NCBI RefSeq assembly: GCF_001613105.1 | Contig: NZ_BDBS01000047.1 | Coordinates: 1 to 64,000 of the forward strand | DNA from: Nocardia pseudobrasiliensis NBRC 108224 | GTDB taxonomy: Bacteria; Actinomycetota; Actinomycetes; Mycobacteriales; Mycobacteriaceae | Length of the DNA: 64,000 nucleotides | Reading direction: 5' to 3' | Shown: piece after piece, positions 52,587 through 61,383 of the stretch | Position numbering within the stretch: position 1 is the first letter of the stretch | Layout: each line of letters begins with the position of its first letter | Made by a program: the position numbers and the translations under genes | Notes under the pieces: model-generated | Database searches by the model: none | Told to the model about the DNA's origin: nothing | Seen by the model: only the letters and a program-made list of their open reading frames with translations

Positions 52587-52679
52587 CGGTCGTCCCTTCA
52601 CTCGCTCGAGCAGGCGAGCACACGCTACGACGCCATGATGAACATTCTGTTTCCAGCCGGTAGCACTTTTCCGCTACCC

Positions 52680-53300
52680 CTATTCGGCCTCCGCGCTCCG
52701 ATGTTCCAGACCCGTGCGCTCGAGCATGTCGAGCAGCAGTTCGAAGGCGGCGTCCACCCGGTCCCGATCGCCGGTGGTGATGAGATCGATCTGCAGACCG
52801 CGGACCTGGGCGAGCACCACGGTGGCGGCGGTGGCGACCGTGCGGCGCGGCCAGCCGTAGCGAACCAGCGATTCCTCGATGAGGGCGATCCAGGTCGTGA
52901 TCAGGTTCTCGGGCAGGGCCGTGCCGCGCGCATCGGAATAGCCTGCCGCGGCCGCCAATTCGAACAGCACGCGGAACTGCCGCTGTTCGCGTGGCTGACA
53001 CAGCCGATCCCAGATCGCCCGCATCAGTTCCGATCCGGTGGTCGCCTCGCTCAATTCCTCGGAGAGCAAACGGGATACGAAATCGGTGCGAATACGCTCG
53101 AGCACCTCGGCGATGAGCGCGTCCTTGGTCTCGAAATGCCGGATGAGTGTCGCGTGACTGACCCCGAGCGCGGTCGCCATCGGACGCAGCGACAGTTCGG
53201 CTACACCGTGGTCGAGCACGTACTCCGTGGCCGCCTCGAGCAGCTCCGGGCGGCGATGCTGATACCGGAGCTTTCGGCCGTCGATTCGGATTTCGCTCAT
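52680..53300 (-). CDS. TetR-family regulator
   Basis: A 206-residue regulator with the HTH SLRPMATALGVSHATLIRHF at about 37-57 and a helical ligand domain. It is divergent from the amidase gene; the palindrome ACCGATCGGT lies between (53,344-53,353), a likely operator for both. Confidence 0.85.
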   Translation of the reverse strand: MSEIRIDGRKLRYQHRRPELLEAATEYVLDHGVAELSLRPMATALGVSHATLIRHFETKDALIAEVLERIRTDFVSRLLSEELSEATTGSELMRAIWDRLCQPREQRQFRVLFELAAAAGYSDARGTALPENLITTWIALIEESLVRYGWPRRTVATAATVVLAQVRGLQIDLITTGDRDRVDAAFELLLDMLERTGLEHRSAEAE

Positions 53301-53343
53301 TGCGGTGATCGTAACTGGTCAGCCATTGATTCCAGGTAGACAT

Positions 53344-53353
53344 ACCGATCGGT
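53344..53353. promoter_or_regulatory. ACCGATCGGT palindrome between TetR and amidase genes
   Basis: A perfect 10-bp palindrome in the 104-nt divergent region, identical to that upstream of the thioesterase gene at 38,496. It is a good candidate TetR operator. Confidence 0.5.
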
Positions 53354-53404
53354 TGCATAACCGAGTGGAACTGCTATCTTCGAGGAGGAGCTCGAGGAGG
53401 GCCT

Positions 53405-54919
53405 ATGCGATACGACGAATACCGAGCCCATGACGCGGTCGGTCTCGCTCGGCTGGTCGCCGAGAAACAGGTACATCCGACCGAATTGCTCGAGGTCGCA
53501 CTCGCCCGCTGCGCACAGGTCGATCCGGGGCTCAACGCGATCAGTCTGCTCATGGAGCAGGCCGGGCGGGCGCGGGCCGCCGGGCCACTCGACGGGCCGT
53601 TCGCGGGGGTGCCCTTCCTGGTCAAGGATCTGCTGCAGGACTTCGCGGGATATCCGACCGCCTCGGGAACCCGTCCGCTGCAGGCGATTCCGGCCGAGAG
53701 CCACAGCCTCATAGTGCGGCGCTGGCTCGATTCCGGATTGGTGATCTTCGGCAAGACGACCACGCCGGAGTTCGGGATCAAGGCCTTCACCGAGACCTCG
53801 ACCTACGGCGCCACCCGCAATCCCTGGCATCTCGGCCGCACGCCGGGCGGTTCGTCGGGCGGTTCGGCCGCTGCCGTGGCCGCGGGCGTCGTCCCGATGG
53901 CGGGCGGTAACGACGGCGGCGGTTCGATCCGGATTCCGGCGGCCTGGAGCGGGCTGTTCGGCCTCAAACCGGGTCGCGGACTACTGCCGTGCGGACCCGG
54001 TGGCGGCGATTACCTGCACGGGCTGGCAACCGAGGGCGTGCTCTCGCGCAGTGTGCGTGACACCGCGGCCATGCTCGACGTTCTCGCCGGGCCCGATCCG
54101 GGCGCACGGTACTACCACGCGCGCCCGGACCACGTGTTCACCGAGGCCGTGCGTCAATCGCCACGGCGGCTGCGCATCGCCGTGGCATACGAATCCCCGA
54201 TCGGTTCCGCGGTGCACGACGAGGCGATCCGCGCGGTCGAACAGACCGCAGCGCTGCTGGAGCAGCTGGGCCACCACATCGACTACGCCGCACCAGAATT
54301 CGACGGGCGACAGTTGGCGTTCGACTTCGCCACGGTCTGGATGGCCCATGCCGCGGTGACATTGGATCGAACCCGTCAGCTCACCGGGGCGTCGGAATGC
54401 GAATTCGACTTCGACACCAGGGCATTGGCGGCCGCCGGGCGCGCGGTGCCCGCCCACGAACTGGTCGCGGCCTACGAACGCTGGAACGACTACACGCGGG
54501 CCTTGGCCGCTCTGCATGCCGACCACGACCTGATGCTGACACCCACCGTCGCCGAACCGCCGCCGCGGGTCGGCCGGACCGCGACGCCCGCGGCCATCGA
54601 ACTACTCACCGGACCGCTGCTGGGTCTCGGCGCGGGCCGGGTGCTCACCCGCAACCGGGTGTTCCGCGAATTCCTTTTCGCCAATATGACGTCGGTCCCG
54701 TTCACCCCGCTGGCCAATATCACCGGGCGACCGGCCATGAGCGTCCCGCTGTATCGGACACCCGACGGCCTGCCACTGGGCAGTCAGTTCGTCGGCGCGC
54801 CCGGCAGCGAATATCTGCTGCTGCAGCTCGCGGCCGAACTGGAGGCCGCACGCCCGTGGGCGCAACTCGAGCCGCCTGAGCCCGAGCCCGCCCACGGCCA
54901 GGTGCGGATCGCACGGTAG
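53405..54919 (+). CDS. Amidase (amidase signature family)
   Basis: A 504-residue amidase. The catalytic Lys is Lys74 in PFLVKDLLQD, the cis-Ser is in RTPGGSSGGSAAAVAAG (150-151) and the nucleophile is Ser174 in GGNDGGGSIRIPA, completing the Ser-cisSer-Lys triad. It hydrolyses a carboxamide; specificity cannot be told. AGGAGG precedes the ATG. The divergent TetR gene probably regulates it. Confidence 0.88.
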   Translation: MRYDEYRAHDAVGLARLVAEKQVHPTELLEVALARCAQVDPGLNAISLLMEQAGRARAAGPLDGPFAGVPFLVKDLLQDFAGYPTASGTRPLQAIPAESHSLIVRRWLDSGLVIFGKTTTPEFGIKAFTETSTYGATRNPWHLGRTPGGSSGGSAAAVAAGVVPMAGGNDGGGSIRIPAAWSGLFGLKPGRGLLPCGPGGGDYLHGLATEGVLSRSVRDTAAMLDVLAGPDPGARYYHARPDHVFTEAVRQSPRRLRIAVAYESPIGSAVHDEAIRAVEQTAALLEQLGHHIDYAAPEFDGRQLAFDFATVWMAHAAVTLDRTRQLTGASECEFDFDTRALAAAGRAVPAHELVAAYERWNDYTRALAALHADHDLMLTPTVAEPPPRVGRTATPAAIELLTGPLLGLGAGRVLTRNRVFREFLFANMTSVPFTPLANITGRPAMSVPLYRTPDGLPLGSQFVGAPGSEYLLLQLAAELEAARPWAQLEPPEPEPAHGQVRIAR

Positions 54920-55073
54920 AACGAGGGTCGCGGTCGGTGCCGTCGTCGCCGAGGCGGCGGCGGCACCAACCTGTATCCGAGGTGGTGTGCCCCTCAGGAT
55001 GAGGCGCACCGGTAGGTATTCGGCGCACGAGAGCTTCCGGCTGGGAACTAATCCTCAGTGGGCCCTCAGGAAG

Positions 55074-55109
55074 ATCATCTACTATTTACGTACGTAGATA
55101 GTAGATGAT
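55074..55109. promoter_or_regulatory. 36-bp palindromic operator upstream of a secreted-protein gene
   Basis: ATCATCTACTAT (55,074-55,085) and ATAGTAGATGAT (55,098-55,109) are perfect 12-bp arms around TTACGTACGTAG, which is itself largely symmetrical. It ends 18 nt before the ATG of the secreted-protein gene. A related element occurs upstream of the convergent partner gene at 56,168. Confidence 0.7.
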
Positions 55110-55127
55110 CCGGAGGGCAACGACGCC

Positions 55128-55661
55128 ATGAGACGAACCCCAGCACCGCGCATCCGACGAGCGATCCTCGCCCTACCGGCGGTCACCGCATTGGCCATCG
55201 GCCTCGCAGCCGCCACGGCACAGGCCGAGGTCGCCACGGCGGTCACCCGCGGCGGACCGAGCTGCCTGTGGGCCGGTGCGCCGTACACCCAGGGGTCCGT
55301 GGTCGTCGCGGGCGGGCGGAGTTTCACCTGTGGCATCGACAATGCCGCCGCGCCGCACTGGTTTCGCGGCGCACCGACCACCCAGCCGAGCACCGTCGCG
55401 AATCCGGGCGCCTACACCGATCCCACCGGACTGTTCAGCGGCGGCGCGCGCCAACCCGGAACCAGCTACACCGACTACTGCACGGGCAATCAACTGATCG
55501 CGGGCACCGAGGACATCTACCAGGCCGTCGCGCATCGGGACGGCAGGCTCTACTGGAAGGCCGTCGCGCCGATCTCGGAATGGAACTTCGACGCCGCCTC
55601 CCAGCGCCCCGAACCCACCTGGCGCACGGGTTCGCTGTGCCACAACGGCAATCTGACATAA
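55128..55661 (+). CDS. Secreted protein with four Cys, unknown function
   Basis: A 177-residue protein with a signal peptide (residues 1-33, TALAIGLAAATAQAE). The mature domain has Cys in PSCLWAG, SFTCGID, DYCTGNQ and GSLCHNG, suggesting two disulfides, and Gly/Thr-rich loops. No family is recognised. It is convergent with a second secreted-protein gene, with a strong terminator between. Confidence 0.75.
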   Translation: MRRTPAPRIRRAILALPAVTALAIGLAAATAQAEVATAVTRGGPSCLWAGAPYTQGSVVVAGGRSFTCGIDNAAAPHWFRGAPTTQPSTVANPGAYTDPTGLFSGGARQPGTSYTDYCTGNQLIAGTEDIYQAVAHRDGRLYWKAVAPISEWNFDAASQRPEPTWRTGSLCHNGNLT

Positions 55662-55671
55662 AGGAAACGCT

Positions 55672-55701
55672 CTGTGCGGCAGCGGAATCGCTGCCGCACA
55701 G
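55672..55701. terminator. Hairpin terminator between convergent genes
   Basis: CTGTGCGGCAGCG and CGCTGCCGCACAG form a perfect 13-bp stem with the loop GAAT. It starts 11 nt after the plus-strand stop and 20 nt before the minus-strand stop, so it can end both transcripts. Confidence 0.8.
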
Positions 55702-55721
55702 GGCGATCGTCCCACCGCGGA

Positions 55722-56114
55722 TCAGCACCAATTGGCATGCGGACGACACAGCTTGTCACCCGCGCCGACACCGCCCCCGGGACCGACGTAGCGGGTGTCG
55801 AGATCCTGAACGCGGTCGCGGTGGTAATCGCGGCGATTGTCGCGATGCTGGGCCTGCCACGTCGAATTCGAGTCGGTATGGCGATAGCCGTTGGGGTCGG
55901 CGACGTGATCGCTCCACGAGGAGCCCTTCGAATTACCCTCGCGCACAGTGGATTCCGCCCCGGCGGTGGCCGCCTGGGCCGTCAAGGCCGCGGTGGCGAT
56001 GGCGAGAATCGCGGCGAATGCCGATATCCGTCGGCGACTGCCGTTTGCCCTGCGTGCGCTAACGGATGAAATCTGCTGCGTTGCCGACTCGGTCGTCAGA
56101 ACACTTCGCGTCAT
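55722..56114 (-). CDS. Small secreted protein, unknown function
   Basis: A 130-residue protein. A basic lead is followed by a hydrophobic segment (ISAFAAILAIATAALTAQAA) and cleavage near TAGA. The mature part is short, charged and rich in His and Arg (WQAQHRDNRRDYHRDRVQDL) and ends in CRPHANWC. ATG was chosen; a GTG 6 nt upstream is possible. Its promoter region carries a sequence related to the palindrome of the convergent gene, so the two are probably controlled by one regulator. Confidence 0.65.
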   Translation of the reverse strand: MTRSVLTTESATQQISSVSARRANGSRRRISAFAAILAIATAALTAQAATAGAESTVREGNSKGSSWSDHVADPNGYRHTDSNSTWQAQHRDNRRDYHRDRVQDLDTRYVGPGGGVGAGDKLCRPHANWC

Positions 56115-56167
56115 GGCCACATTGCCTTTCTGCCGTCGTGTTACCTGGTCACCACCGGCATAGCGAC

Positions 56168-56195
56168 CTATCTACGTAGTCGGATAGTAGATCAT
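56168..56195. promoter_or_regulatory. Second copy of the CTACGTAG/ATAGTAGAT element
   Basis: CTATCTACGTAGTCGG followed by ATAGTAGATCAT shares CTACGTAG-like and ATAGTAGAT blocks with the 55,074 palindrome, though the symmetry is less perfect. It lies 54 nt upstream of the minus-strand secreted-protein gene. Confidence 0.55.
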
Positions 56196-56514
56196 CAACC
56201 TGAGATCAGCCTGAGATGCGAGAAGTTAGCCCTAAGCGATGGCGGCGCGCCGCCAGCCAAACCGACCAGCTTGGACCATATTTCACTGAAACTATCGATG
56301 AACTCTCGCGTAATACACTGGGCAACAAACTGTTCCGAGTGTTCATAGGAACCGGGCGGCGTGATGCAAGTCACCTTGTCAAAAACATTGCCGCGCAGGG
56401 TTTTTTCATACCAAAAGTACGGTATTGCAAGGCGCGCAACAAGATGCGTGCGCAGACATATCGGGCTAACTTCTTCATTCAGCTTTACACCCGACAGCCG
56501 GATGAGGAGGGAAC
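56196..56514. other. Lower-GC leader region upstream of hypX
   Basis: About 320 nt with clearly lower GC than the genes around it, including an A/T-rich part near 56,380-56,430. No gene is supported. It should contain the hypX promoter and perhaps a long 5' leader; no known riboswitch fold was recognised. Confidence 0.4.
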
Positions 56515-58209
56515 GTGCGGATCCTGTTGGTCGCCAGCGCATTCAACAGTCTCACGCAGCGCGTCTACACCGAGTTGCGTGAACGCGGTCACCGGGTGGG
56601 GGTCGAACTGGCGCTCGGCGACGATTCGCTGCGCGGCCGGGTCGCCGAATTCGAACCGGAGCTGATTCTCGCGCCCATGTTGACCACCGCGATTCCGGAG
56701 GATATCTGGACCGCGTACCCGGTGCTGATCGTGCATCCCGGACCGAAGGGCGATCGCGGGCCGTCCTCGCTGGACTGGGCCATCCACGAGGGCGCCTGGT
56801 CGTGGGGGGTCACCGTACTGCAGGCCGTCGCCGAGATGGACGCCGGGCCGATCTGGGCCACCGAACCGTTCGCGGTCGCCGCGTGCGGTAAGAGCGAGCT
56901 CTATCGCAACGAGGTCGCCGACGCCGCGGTGCGCGCTGTGCTGACGGCCGTGCGTCGTTACGCCTCCGGCACATTCGAGCCCGAACCGCTGGATTACACC
57001 CGGCCCGATGTGCGCGGGCGGCTGCGCCCCTATCACGACCAGACTCAGCGGCGGATCGACTGGACCGCCGACGACACCGCCACGGTACTGCGCAAACTGC
57101 GCGCCGCCGATTCGCAGCCGGGGGTGTTGGACGAACTGTTCGGCCGGGAGTACTTCGTGCACGGCGGCCATCCCGAGGATCGGCTGCGGGGTGTGCCCGG
57201 CGCGGTGCTCGCGACCCGCGACGGCGCGATCTGCCGCGCCACCGTCGACGGCGCGGTGTGGTTGCCGCAGTTGCGATCTCGCCGCACGCCGGGCGGCCCG
57301 CCGACGTACAAACTACCCGCGACGCTCGCGCTCGGCTCGGATCTGCCCGCCGTCCCCGAGGCGCCCGTCACCCCAACCGAGGCCGCCGGTCGCGACACCT
57401 GGTCGGAGCTGCGCTACCGCGAGGAGAACGAGGTCGGCTACCTCGAATTCGCCTTCCCGGGCGGTGCGATGAGCACCGCGCAGTGCCGCCGACTGCTGGC
57501 CGCGTACCGCCACGCCTGCACGCGTCCGGTCGAGGTCCTGGTACTGGGTCCGGGCCGCGACTTCTTCTCCAACGGCATCCATCTCAATGTGATCGAGGCG
57601 GCCGCGGATCCGGCCGCCGAGTCCTGGCACAACATCAACGCCATGAACGATCTGGTGGAGGCGATTCTCACCACCACCGACAAACTGGTCGTCGCGGCGC
57701 TGGCCGGTAATGCCGCGGCGGGCGGGGTGATGCTCGCGCTGGCCGCCGACGAGGTGTGGTGCCGCGAATCGGTCGTGCTCAATCCGCACTACCGCCTGAT
57801 GGGCCTGCACGGCTCGGAGTACTGGACCTACACGCTGCCGCGGCGGGTGGGCGCGGCCGAGGCCGAACGACTCACCCGCGAGGCCCTGCCCGTGGGCGCC
57901 CGGGCGGCCGCGCAGCTGGGTCTGGTGGATCGCGCCCTACCCGGCGACGCCGAGCAATTTTGGTCCAGGGTGCGTCGCGACGCCGAAAATCTAGCGGCCA
58001 CAATGGAATTGGCAGATCGACTGATCATCAAGAAGCAGCGCCGCGCCGCGGACGAGGCCGAGCGACCGCTGTCGGCCTATCGCGCAAGCGAATTGGCGCA
58101 TATGCGCCGCAACTTCTCCGAACCAGGCGAGCCCTATCCCGAGCTGCGTCGCGATTTCGTACACAAGGTGCGTCCGGCAACCACGCCGCAGCATCTGACT
58201 GTCATATAA
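56515..58209 (+). CDS. hypX: Hydrogenase maturation protein HypX/HoxX
   Basis: A 564-residue two-domain protein. The N-terminal formyltransferase-like domain (1-250) has the family motif HPGPKGDRGPSSLDWAIHEG. The C-terminal enoyl-CoA hydratase-like domain (about 295-520) has GRDFFSNGIHLNVIE as oxyanion segment and GNAAAGGVMLALAADEVW. HypX makes CO from formyl-tetrahydrofolate via formyl-CoA for the active site of [NiFe]-hydrogenases under oxygen. No hydrogenase or other hyp gene is in the window. An MHYT membrane protein gene follows after 23 nt. GAGGAGGG precedes the GTG. Confidence 0.88.
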   Translation: MRILLVASAFNSLTQRVYTELRERGHRVGVELALGDDSLRGRVAEFEPELILAPMLTTAIPEDIWTAYPVLIVHPGPKGDRGPSSLDWAIHEGAWSWGVTVLQAVAEMDAGPIWATEPFAVAACGKSELYRNEVADAAVRAVLTAVRRYASGTFEPEPLDYTRPDVRGRLRPYHDQTQRRIDWTADDTATVLRKLRAADSQPGVLDELFGREYFVHGGHPEDRLRGVPGAVLATRDGAICRATVDGAVWLPQLRSRRTPGGPPTYKLPATLALGSDLPAVPEAPVTPTEAAGRDTWSELRYREENEVGYLEFAFPGGAMSTAQCRRLLAAYRHACTRPVEVLVLGPGRDFFSNGIHLNVIEAAADPAAESWHNINAMNDLVEAILTTTDKLVVAALAGNAAAGGVMLALAADEVWCRESVVLNPHYRLMGLHGSEYWTYTLPRRVGAAEAERLTREALPVGARAAAQLGLVDRALPGDAEQFWSRVRRDAENLAATMELADRLIIKKQRRAADEAERPLSAYRASELAHMRRNFSEPGEPYPELRRDFVHKVRPATTPQHLTVI

Positions 58210-58232
58210 CGGATAGATCACATTGGAGTTCC

Positions 58233-59051
58233 GTGTTGCTGCAACTGGACCATTTCAATCATGGCTGGATCACCCCGGCCCTGTCCTATCTGATGTCGGT
58301 CATCGGCTCGGTGCTCGGTCTGCGCTGCGCCTTCCACGCCCGCACGGCCCGCTGGCCCGGCGGCTGGTTGATCGCCGCGGCGGTGGCGCTCGGCGGCGCG
58401 GGCATCTGGGTCATGCACTTCACCGCGATGCTCGGCTTCGCGATCGTCGGGGTGACCATCCACTACGACATGACCATCACACTGCTCAGCGCGGCCATCG
58501 CGATCCTGGTGGTGTGGGTCGGCCTATCGATCGTCGTGCGCTGGCGGCGTGAGATCTTCGCGCTGCCGATCGGCGGCGCGGTCACCGGACTGGGCGTGGC
58601 CGCGATGCACTACCTCGGCATGTACGGCATGCGGTCGACGGCGGTGGTGCACTATCGGCTCGGCCTGGTGGCGCTGTCCATCGTGATCGCCGTGGCGGCC
58701 TCGACCGTGGCGCTGTGGTTCGTGCTGCATCTGCGCGGCTTCGCGGCCACCATCGGCGCGGCGCTGATCATGGGCGTGGCGGTATGCGGAATGCATTACA
58801 CCGGAATGGCCGCCATGAACGCCAAACACGGACATCACGATTCCGTGCCCGGTGGTTCGGATCCGATGCAGTTGCTCACGCCGTTGATCGTGATCGTCAC
58901 CCTCGTCACCATGATGCTGATCGTGCTGGTGGGTCTGGCGGAGATCGACTCCGCCGAGCGGAGCTCCGCCGAACGGGCCCTGCCGGTGGTCGATCCGGAG
59001 TTGGCCGCCAGCGGGCGGCAGTGGCCGCGTCAGGACATCTCGCGGCACTGA
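58233..59051 (+). CDS. MHYT-domain membrane protein
   Basis: A 272-residue protein with seven hydrophobic segments and the three MHYT motifs: VMHFTAML, AMHYLGMYG and GMHYTGMAAM. The His and Met residues are proposed to bind copper and to sense O2, CO or NO. A His-rich loop (KHGHHD) follows the last motif. GGAG lies 6 nt before the GTG. Its position directly behind hypX, whose product makes CO, makes a gas-sensing or metal link worth noting. There is no output domain such as GGDEF. Confidence 0.88.
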   Translation: MLLQLDHFNHGWITPALSYLMSVIGSVLGLRCAFHARTARWPGGWLIAAAVALGGAGIWVMHFTAMLGFAIVGVTIHYDMTITLLSAAIAILVVWVGLSIVVRWRREIFALPIGGAVTGLGVAAMHYLGMYGMRSTAVVHYRLGLVALSIVIAVAASTVALWFVLHLRGFAATIGAALIMGVAVCGMHYTGMAAMNAKHGHHDSVPGGSDPMQLLTPLIVIVTLVTMMLIVLVGLAEIDSAERSSAERALPVVDPELAASGRQWPRQDISRH

Positions 59052-59061
59052 GCCGATTCGC

Positions 59062-59475
59062 TCAGCCGGAATGATGGCCGTTGCCGATCCACTCGTCCGC
59101 GGAGGTCTTGGCGTCGTCGACCGATCGCGCCGAGGCCTCCCGCAGGAGGCTGCCGTCCTGTCTGCCGATTCGCCACGCGCAGGTGGTGCGGGTGGTCGCC
59201 TTCACCCGAGCGCGATAGTCGCCGAAATTCTTGGTCAGCCACCATTCCGCGGGACCACCGGCCAGCGCCCAGCCGTCGGTCGCATGTTCCGGGCGAATCG
59301 GGCCGAACGGCCCATCGCCGGAATTCGCGCGGTTGTGGTCGACCACCTGCTTCCCCTCCACGAACCCGCCGATCTTTCTCAGTATCCTCGCCTGCCTTGT
59401 GCCGCAACGTGATTTCGGCACCGAATAGATAGTCGCAGTCGAGACGAGATTCGACCAGTCCCTCGATTCGAGCAT
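59062..59475 (-). CDS. Hypothetical protein
   Basis: A frame of up to 137 codons. The last 70 residues read like a real protein (EWWLTKNFGDYRARVKATTR then CAWRIGRQDGSLLREASARS) but I recognise no family. The start is uncertain. It is convergent with the MHYT gene, 10 nt apart. Confidence 0.5.
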   Translation of the reverse strand: MLESRDWSNLVSTATIYSVPKSRCGTRQARILRKIGGFVEGKQVVDHNRANSGDGPFGPIRPEHATDGWALAGGPAEWWLTKNFGDYRARVKATTRTTCAWRIGRQDGSLLREASARSVDDAKTSADEWIGNGHHSG

Positions 59476-59534
59476 CGCGAAAGGCCATATGCAAGCACAT
59501 TTGCAGACGTGATTTGATTGGCGCGCAGAGTGAT

Positions 59535-60305
59535 TCAGAAACGGCGCGCTCCGGTCACCGGCATCTCCGTAATGGGCGACATCACCACTCCGGTTCCGCT
59601 GGTGGCGGCGTGGATCACCTGGCCGTCACCGGCGTAGAGCGCGGAGTGATCGCCGCCGTAGAACGACACCAGATCACCCGGCTGCAATTCGTCCAGGCCG
59701 ACCGGAGTGCCCGCGTCGAGCTGTTCGTAACTGGTGCGGGGCAATTCGACGCCGGCCTGTTCGTAGGACCACTGCACGAGTCCGGAGCAGTCGAAGGAGT
59801 CCGGGCCGGCGGAGCCGAAGGAGTAGGAGGAGCCGAGCTTGGATTCGGCGGCCTCGACAGCGAGCTGTCCGTGACTCTTCTCCGGCGTCGCGGCCGGGGC
59901 GGAGGGCTCCGGCCGCGGGGCCAGGCCGGGAAGCTGTGGCAGAGAACGGAAGTCGAAGCCCGGCACGAGCGCCTGGACGGCGGCCTGGACATCGGCGGGC
60001 ACCGCGTCGGCGAGTGTGCCCGGAATGGCTTCCGGAGCGCCGATCTGCTGGGCCTGCGAAACGGCCGCTGGGGCAACGTCTTCGGGAATGGCGATCAGCG
60101 CACCCGGCACGGGGCCGGGGGTCGCGATCTCACCGGGAATATCGATGACGCCGATACCCGGGAAGGTGATCGTCTGCGCCGAAGCCTGCCCCGCACTGAA
60201 CATCAGGGCGCCGATCGCGCCGAGAACGATTACCGCGGCCGCCATGATCCACCAGAACAACGGCCGCAGTATGCGGGTAGTTCGGCCTTCGCTGCTTCCT
60301 GCCAT
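59535..60305 (-). CDS. NlpC/P60-family cell-wall hydrolase, membrane anchored
   Basis: A 256-residue protein. An N-terminal anchor or uncleaved signal (about 20-45, WWIMAAAVIVLGAIGALMFS) is followed by a Pro/Ala-rich linker and a C-terminal NlpC/P60 domain. The catalytic Cys is in DSFDCSGLVQWSYEQAG, the first His in GDHSALYAG and the second in VIHAATSG. Related to mycobacterial RipA-type endopeptidases. GGAGGA precedes the ATG at MAGSSEGR. Confidence 0.85.
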   Translation of the reverse strand: MAGSSEGRTTRILRPLFWWIMAAAVIVLGAIGALMFSAGQASAQTITFPGIGVIDIPGEIATPGPVPGALIAIPEDVAPAAVSQAQQIGAPEAIPGTLADAVPADVQAAVQALVPGFDFRSLPQLPGLAPRPEPSAPAATPEKSHGQLAVEAAESKLGSSYSFGSAGPDSFDCSGLVQWSYEQAGVELPRTSYEQLDAGTPVGLDELQPGDLVSFYGGDHSALYAGDGQVIHAATSGTGVVMSPITEMPVTGARRF

Positions 60306-60505
60306 GATGCGGTCCTCCGATTCTTCCTTCGAAAGCCCGGGCGGTCGCCCGGCGTTCCGAACAGTTTCGAAAAACGTCGCGATGTGCATTCGCTACAGCG
60401 GATCCGAGAAACCATCATTCGCCCGCCCCAAAACAATTACAAACACCGAACGTGCATTTATTGATAACAACGCGATAAACAATCGAAAACCAACAGATTA
60501 CGAAG
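60306..60505. other. A/T-rich intergenic region
   Basis: Notably AT-rich (about 60,420-60,500 holds ACAATTACAAAC and TTATTGATAACAACG). It should contain the promoter of the NlpC/P60 gene. Nothing else recognisable. Confidence 0.4.
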
Positions 60506-60547
60506 AAATGCCCCGCTGTGGATTGTTTTTCCACTGCGGGGCATTTT
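60506..60547. terminator. Strong hairpin terminator behind the parB-like gene
   Basis: AAATGCCCCGCTGTGGA (60,506-60,522) pairs with TCCACTGCGGGGCATTT (60,530-60,546), a 17-bp stem with one mismatch, loop of seven, flanked by T and A runs on the two sides. It can stop transcription from the parAB pair and from the opposite direction. Confidence 0.8.
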
Positions 60548-60558
60548 CTGCGGTTCGG

Positions 60559-61383
60559 TCAGGCGCTCAATTGCTGTTCGATGCGCGCAGCCAGATCCCG
60601 CAATTTCGCGGCGAATTCGCGAGCCGCATTCGGATCGTCGCTCGAACTCTTCACGACCCGGCGGCTCAGCGCGGCCAGGCGTGATTCCACGGTGCTGAAC
60701 AAATCCACCGGACGATCCTCTGCGGGCTGATGCAATTCGCCCCGCAGCCAGGACTGCAGATGGCGCACCACCTGATCGCTCTCGAATTGACGAGGCAGGA
60801 CCGAAATCGCCTCGCGGATCTTTCCGGCGGTGACCTTCTGCTCGCTCGCGGCCAATGTCGCATAGACCGTGACCGCGGCCTCTTCGCCGTGCTCGGCCGC
60901 CACCGGGAGTAATTCCCGGATCTGACCCTCATTGATTCCCGGCGCCATCGGATGCAGTCGGGCGGCCAGCGGCCAAGCGCGAATCAGCTTGTGGGCGTAG
61001 GAGCGTTGCATATCCCACCGCTGTTCCACGTAATCGTCGAAGGTGGCGTAGGCGTCGCGATACAACCGGCCGTCCCGCACGATCTGCAGCGCCCGTCCGG
61101 CCGCCCAGAACGCCAGCCGTAACGTGCCGATCGAGGTTTCGCAGGCCGCGAGTTGATCGTGCTCCCGCTCGTCGAGCGGGCCCTCACCGGCCGTGGGCAG
61201 TGGCATGTTCAATACGGTGGCCGCCGGATCCGGCACCGCCGGGACCACTGTCAACGTGGCGCCGGAACGACGCCATTCGGCATCGCGCAACGGCGATACC
61301 GGCGGAGTGTGCTCGGCCGTATCGGCCAGCGGATTGGCGGCGGCGGCCCCGCCGATACTGGATTTCCTGCGTTGCGGAGGCAT
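60559..61383 (-). CDS. ParB-like/plasmid-type DNA-binding partner of ParA
   Basis: A 274-residue protein. A disordered N-terminus (1-80) leads to a helical core, with LYRDAYATFDDYVEQRWDMQ then RSYAHKLIRAWPLAARL at about 107-145, which is a helix-turn-helix pattern found in plasmid and phage proteins, followed by GINEGQIRELLPVAAEHGEE. The C-terminal third is a possible coiled coil (EFAAKLRDLAARIEQQLSA). Its ATG overlaps the stop of the ParA gene. No ParB CTPase box (G-x-R-R) was found, so it is a non-canonical partner. Confidence 0.7.
   Translation of the reverse strand: MPPQRRKSSIGGAAAANPLADTAEHTPPVSPLRDAEWRRSGATLTVVPAVPDPAATVLNMPLPTAGEGPLDEREHDQLAACETSIGTLRLAFWAAGRALQIVRDGRLYRDAYATFDDYVEQRWDMQRSYAHKLIRAWPLAARLHPMAPGINEGQIRELLPVAAEHGEEAAVTVYATLAASEQKVTAGKIREAISVLPRQFESDQVVRHLQSWLRGELHQPAEDRPVDLFSTVESRLAALSRRVVKSSSDDPNAAREFAAKLRDLAARIEQQLSA

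Noticed and set aside
56196..56514. Minus-strand small gene or riboswitch in the low-GC leader
   Set aside because: The open frame lacks a ribosome site and recognisable motifs, and no known riboswitch consensus was found.
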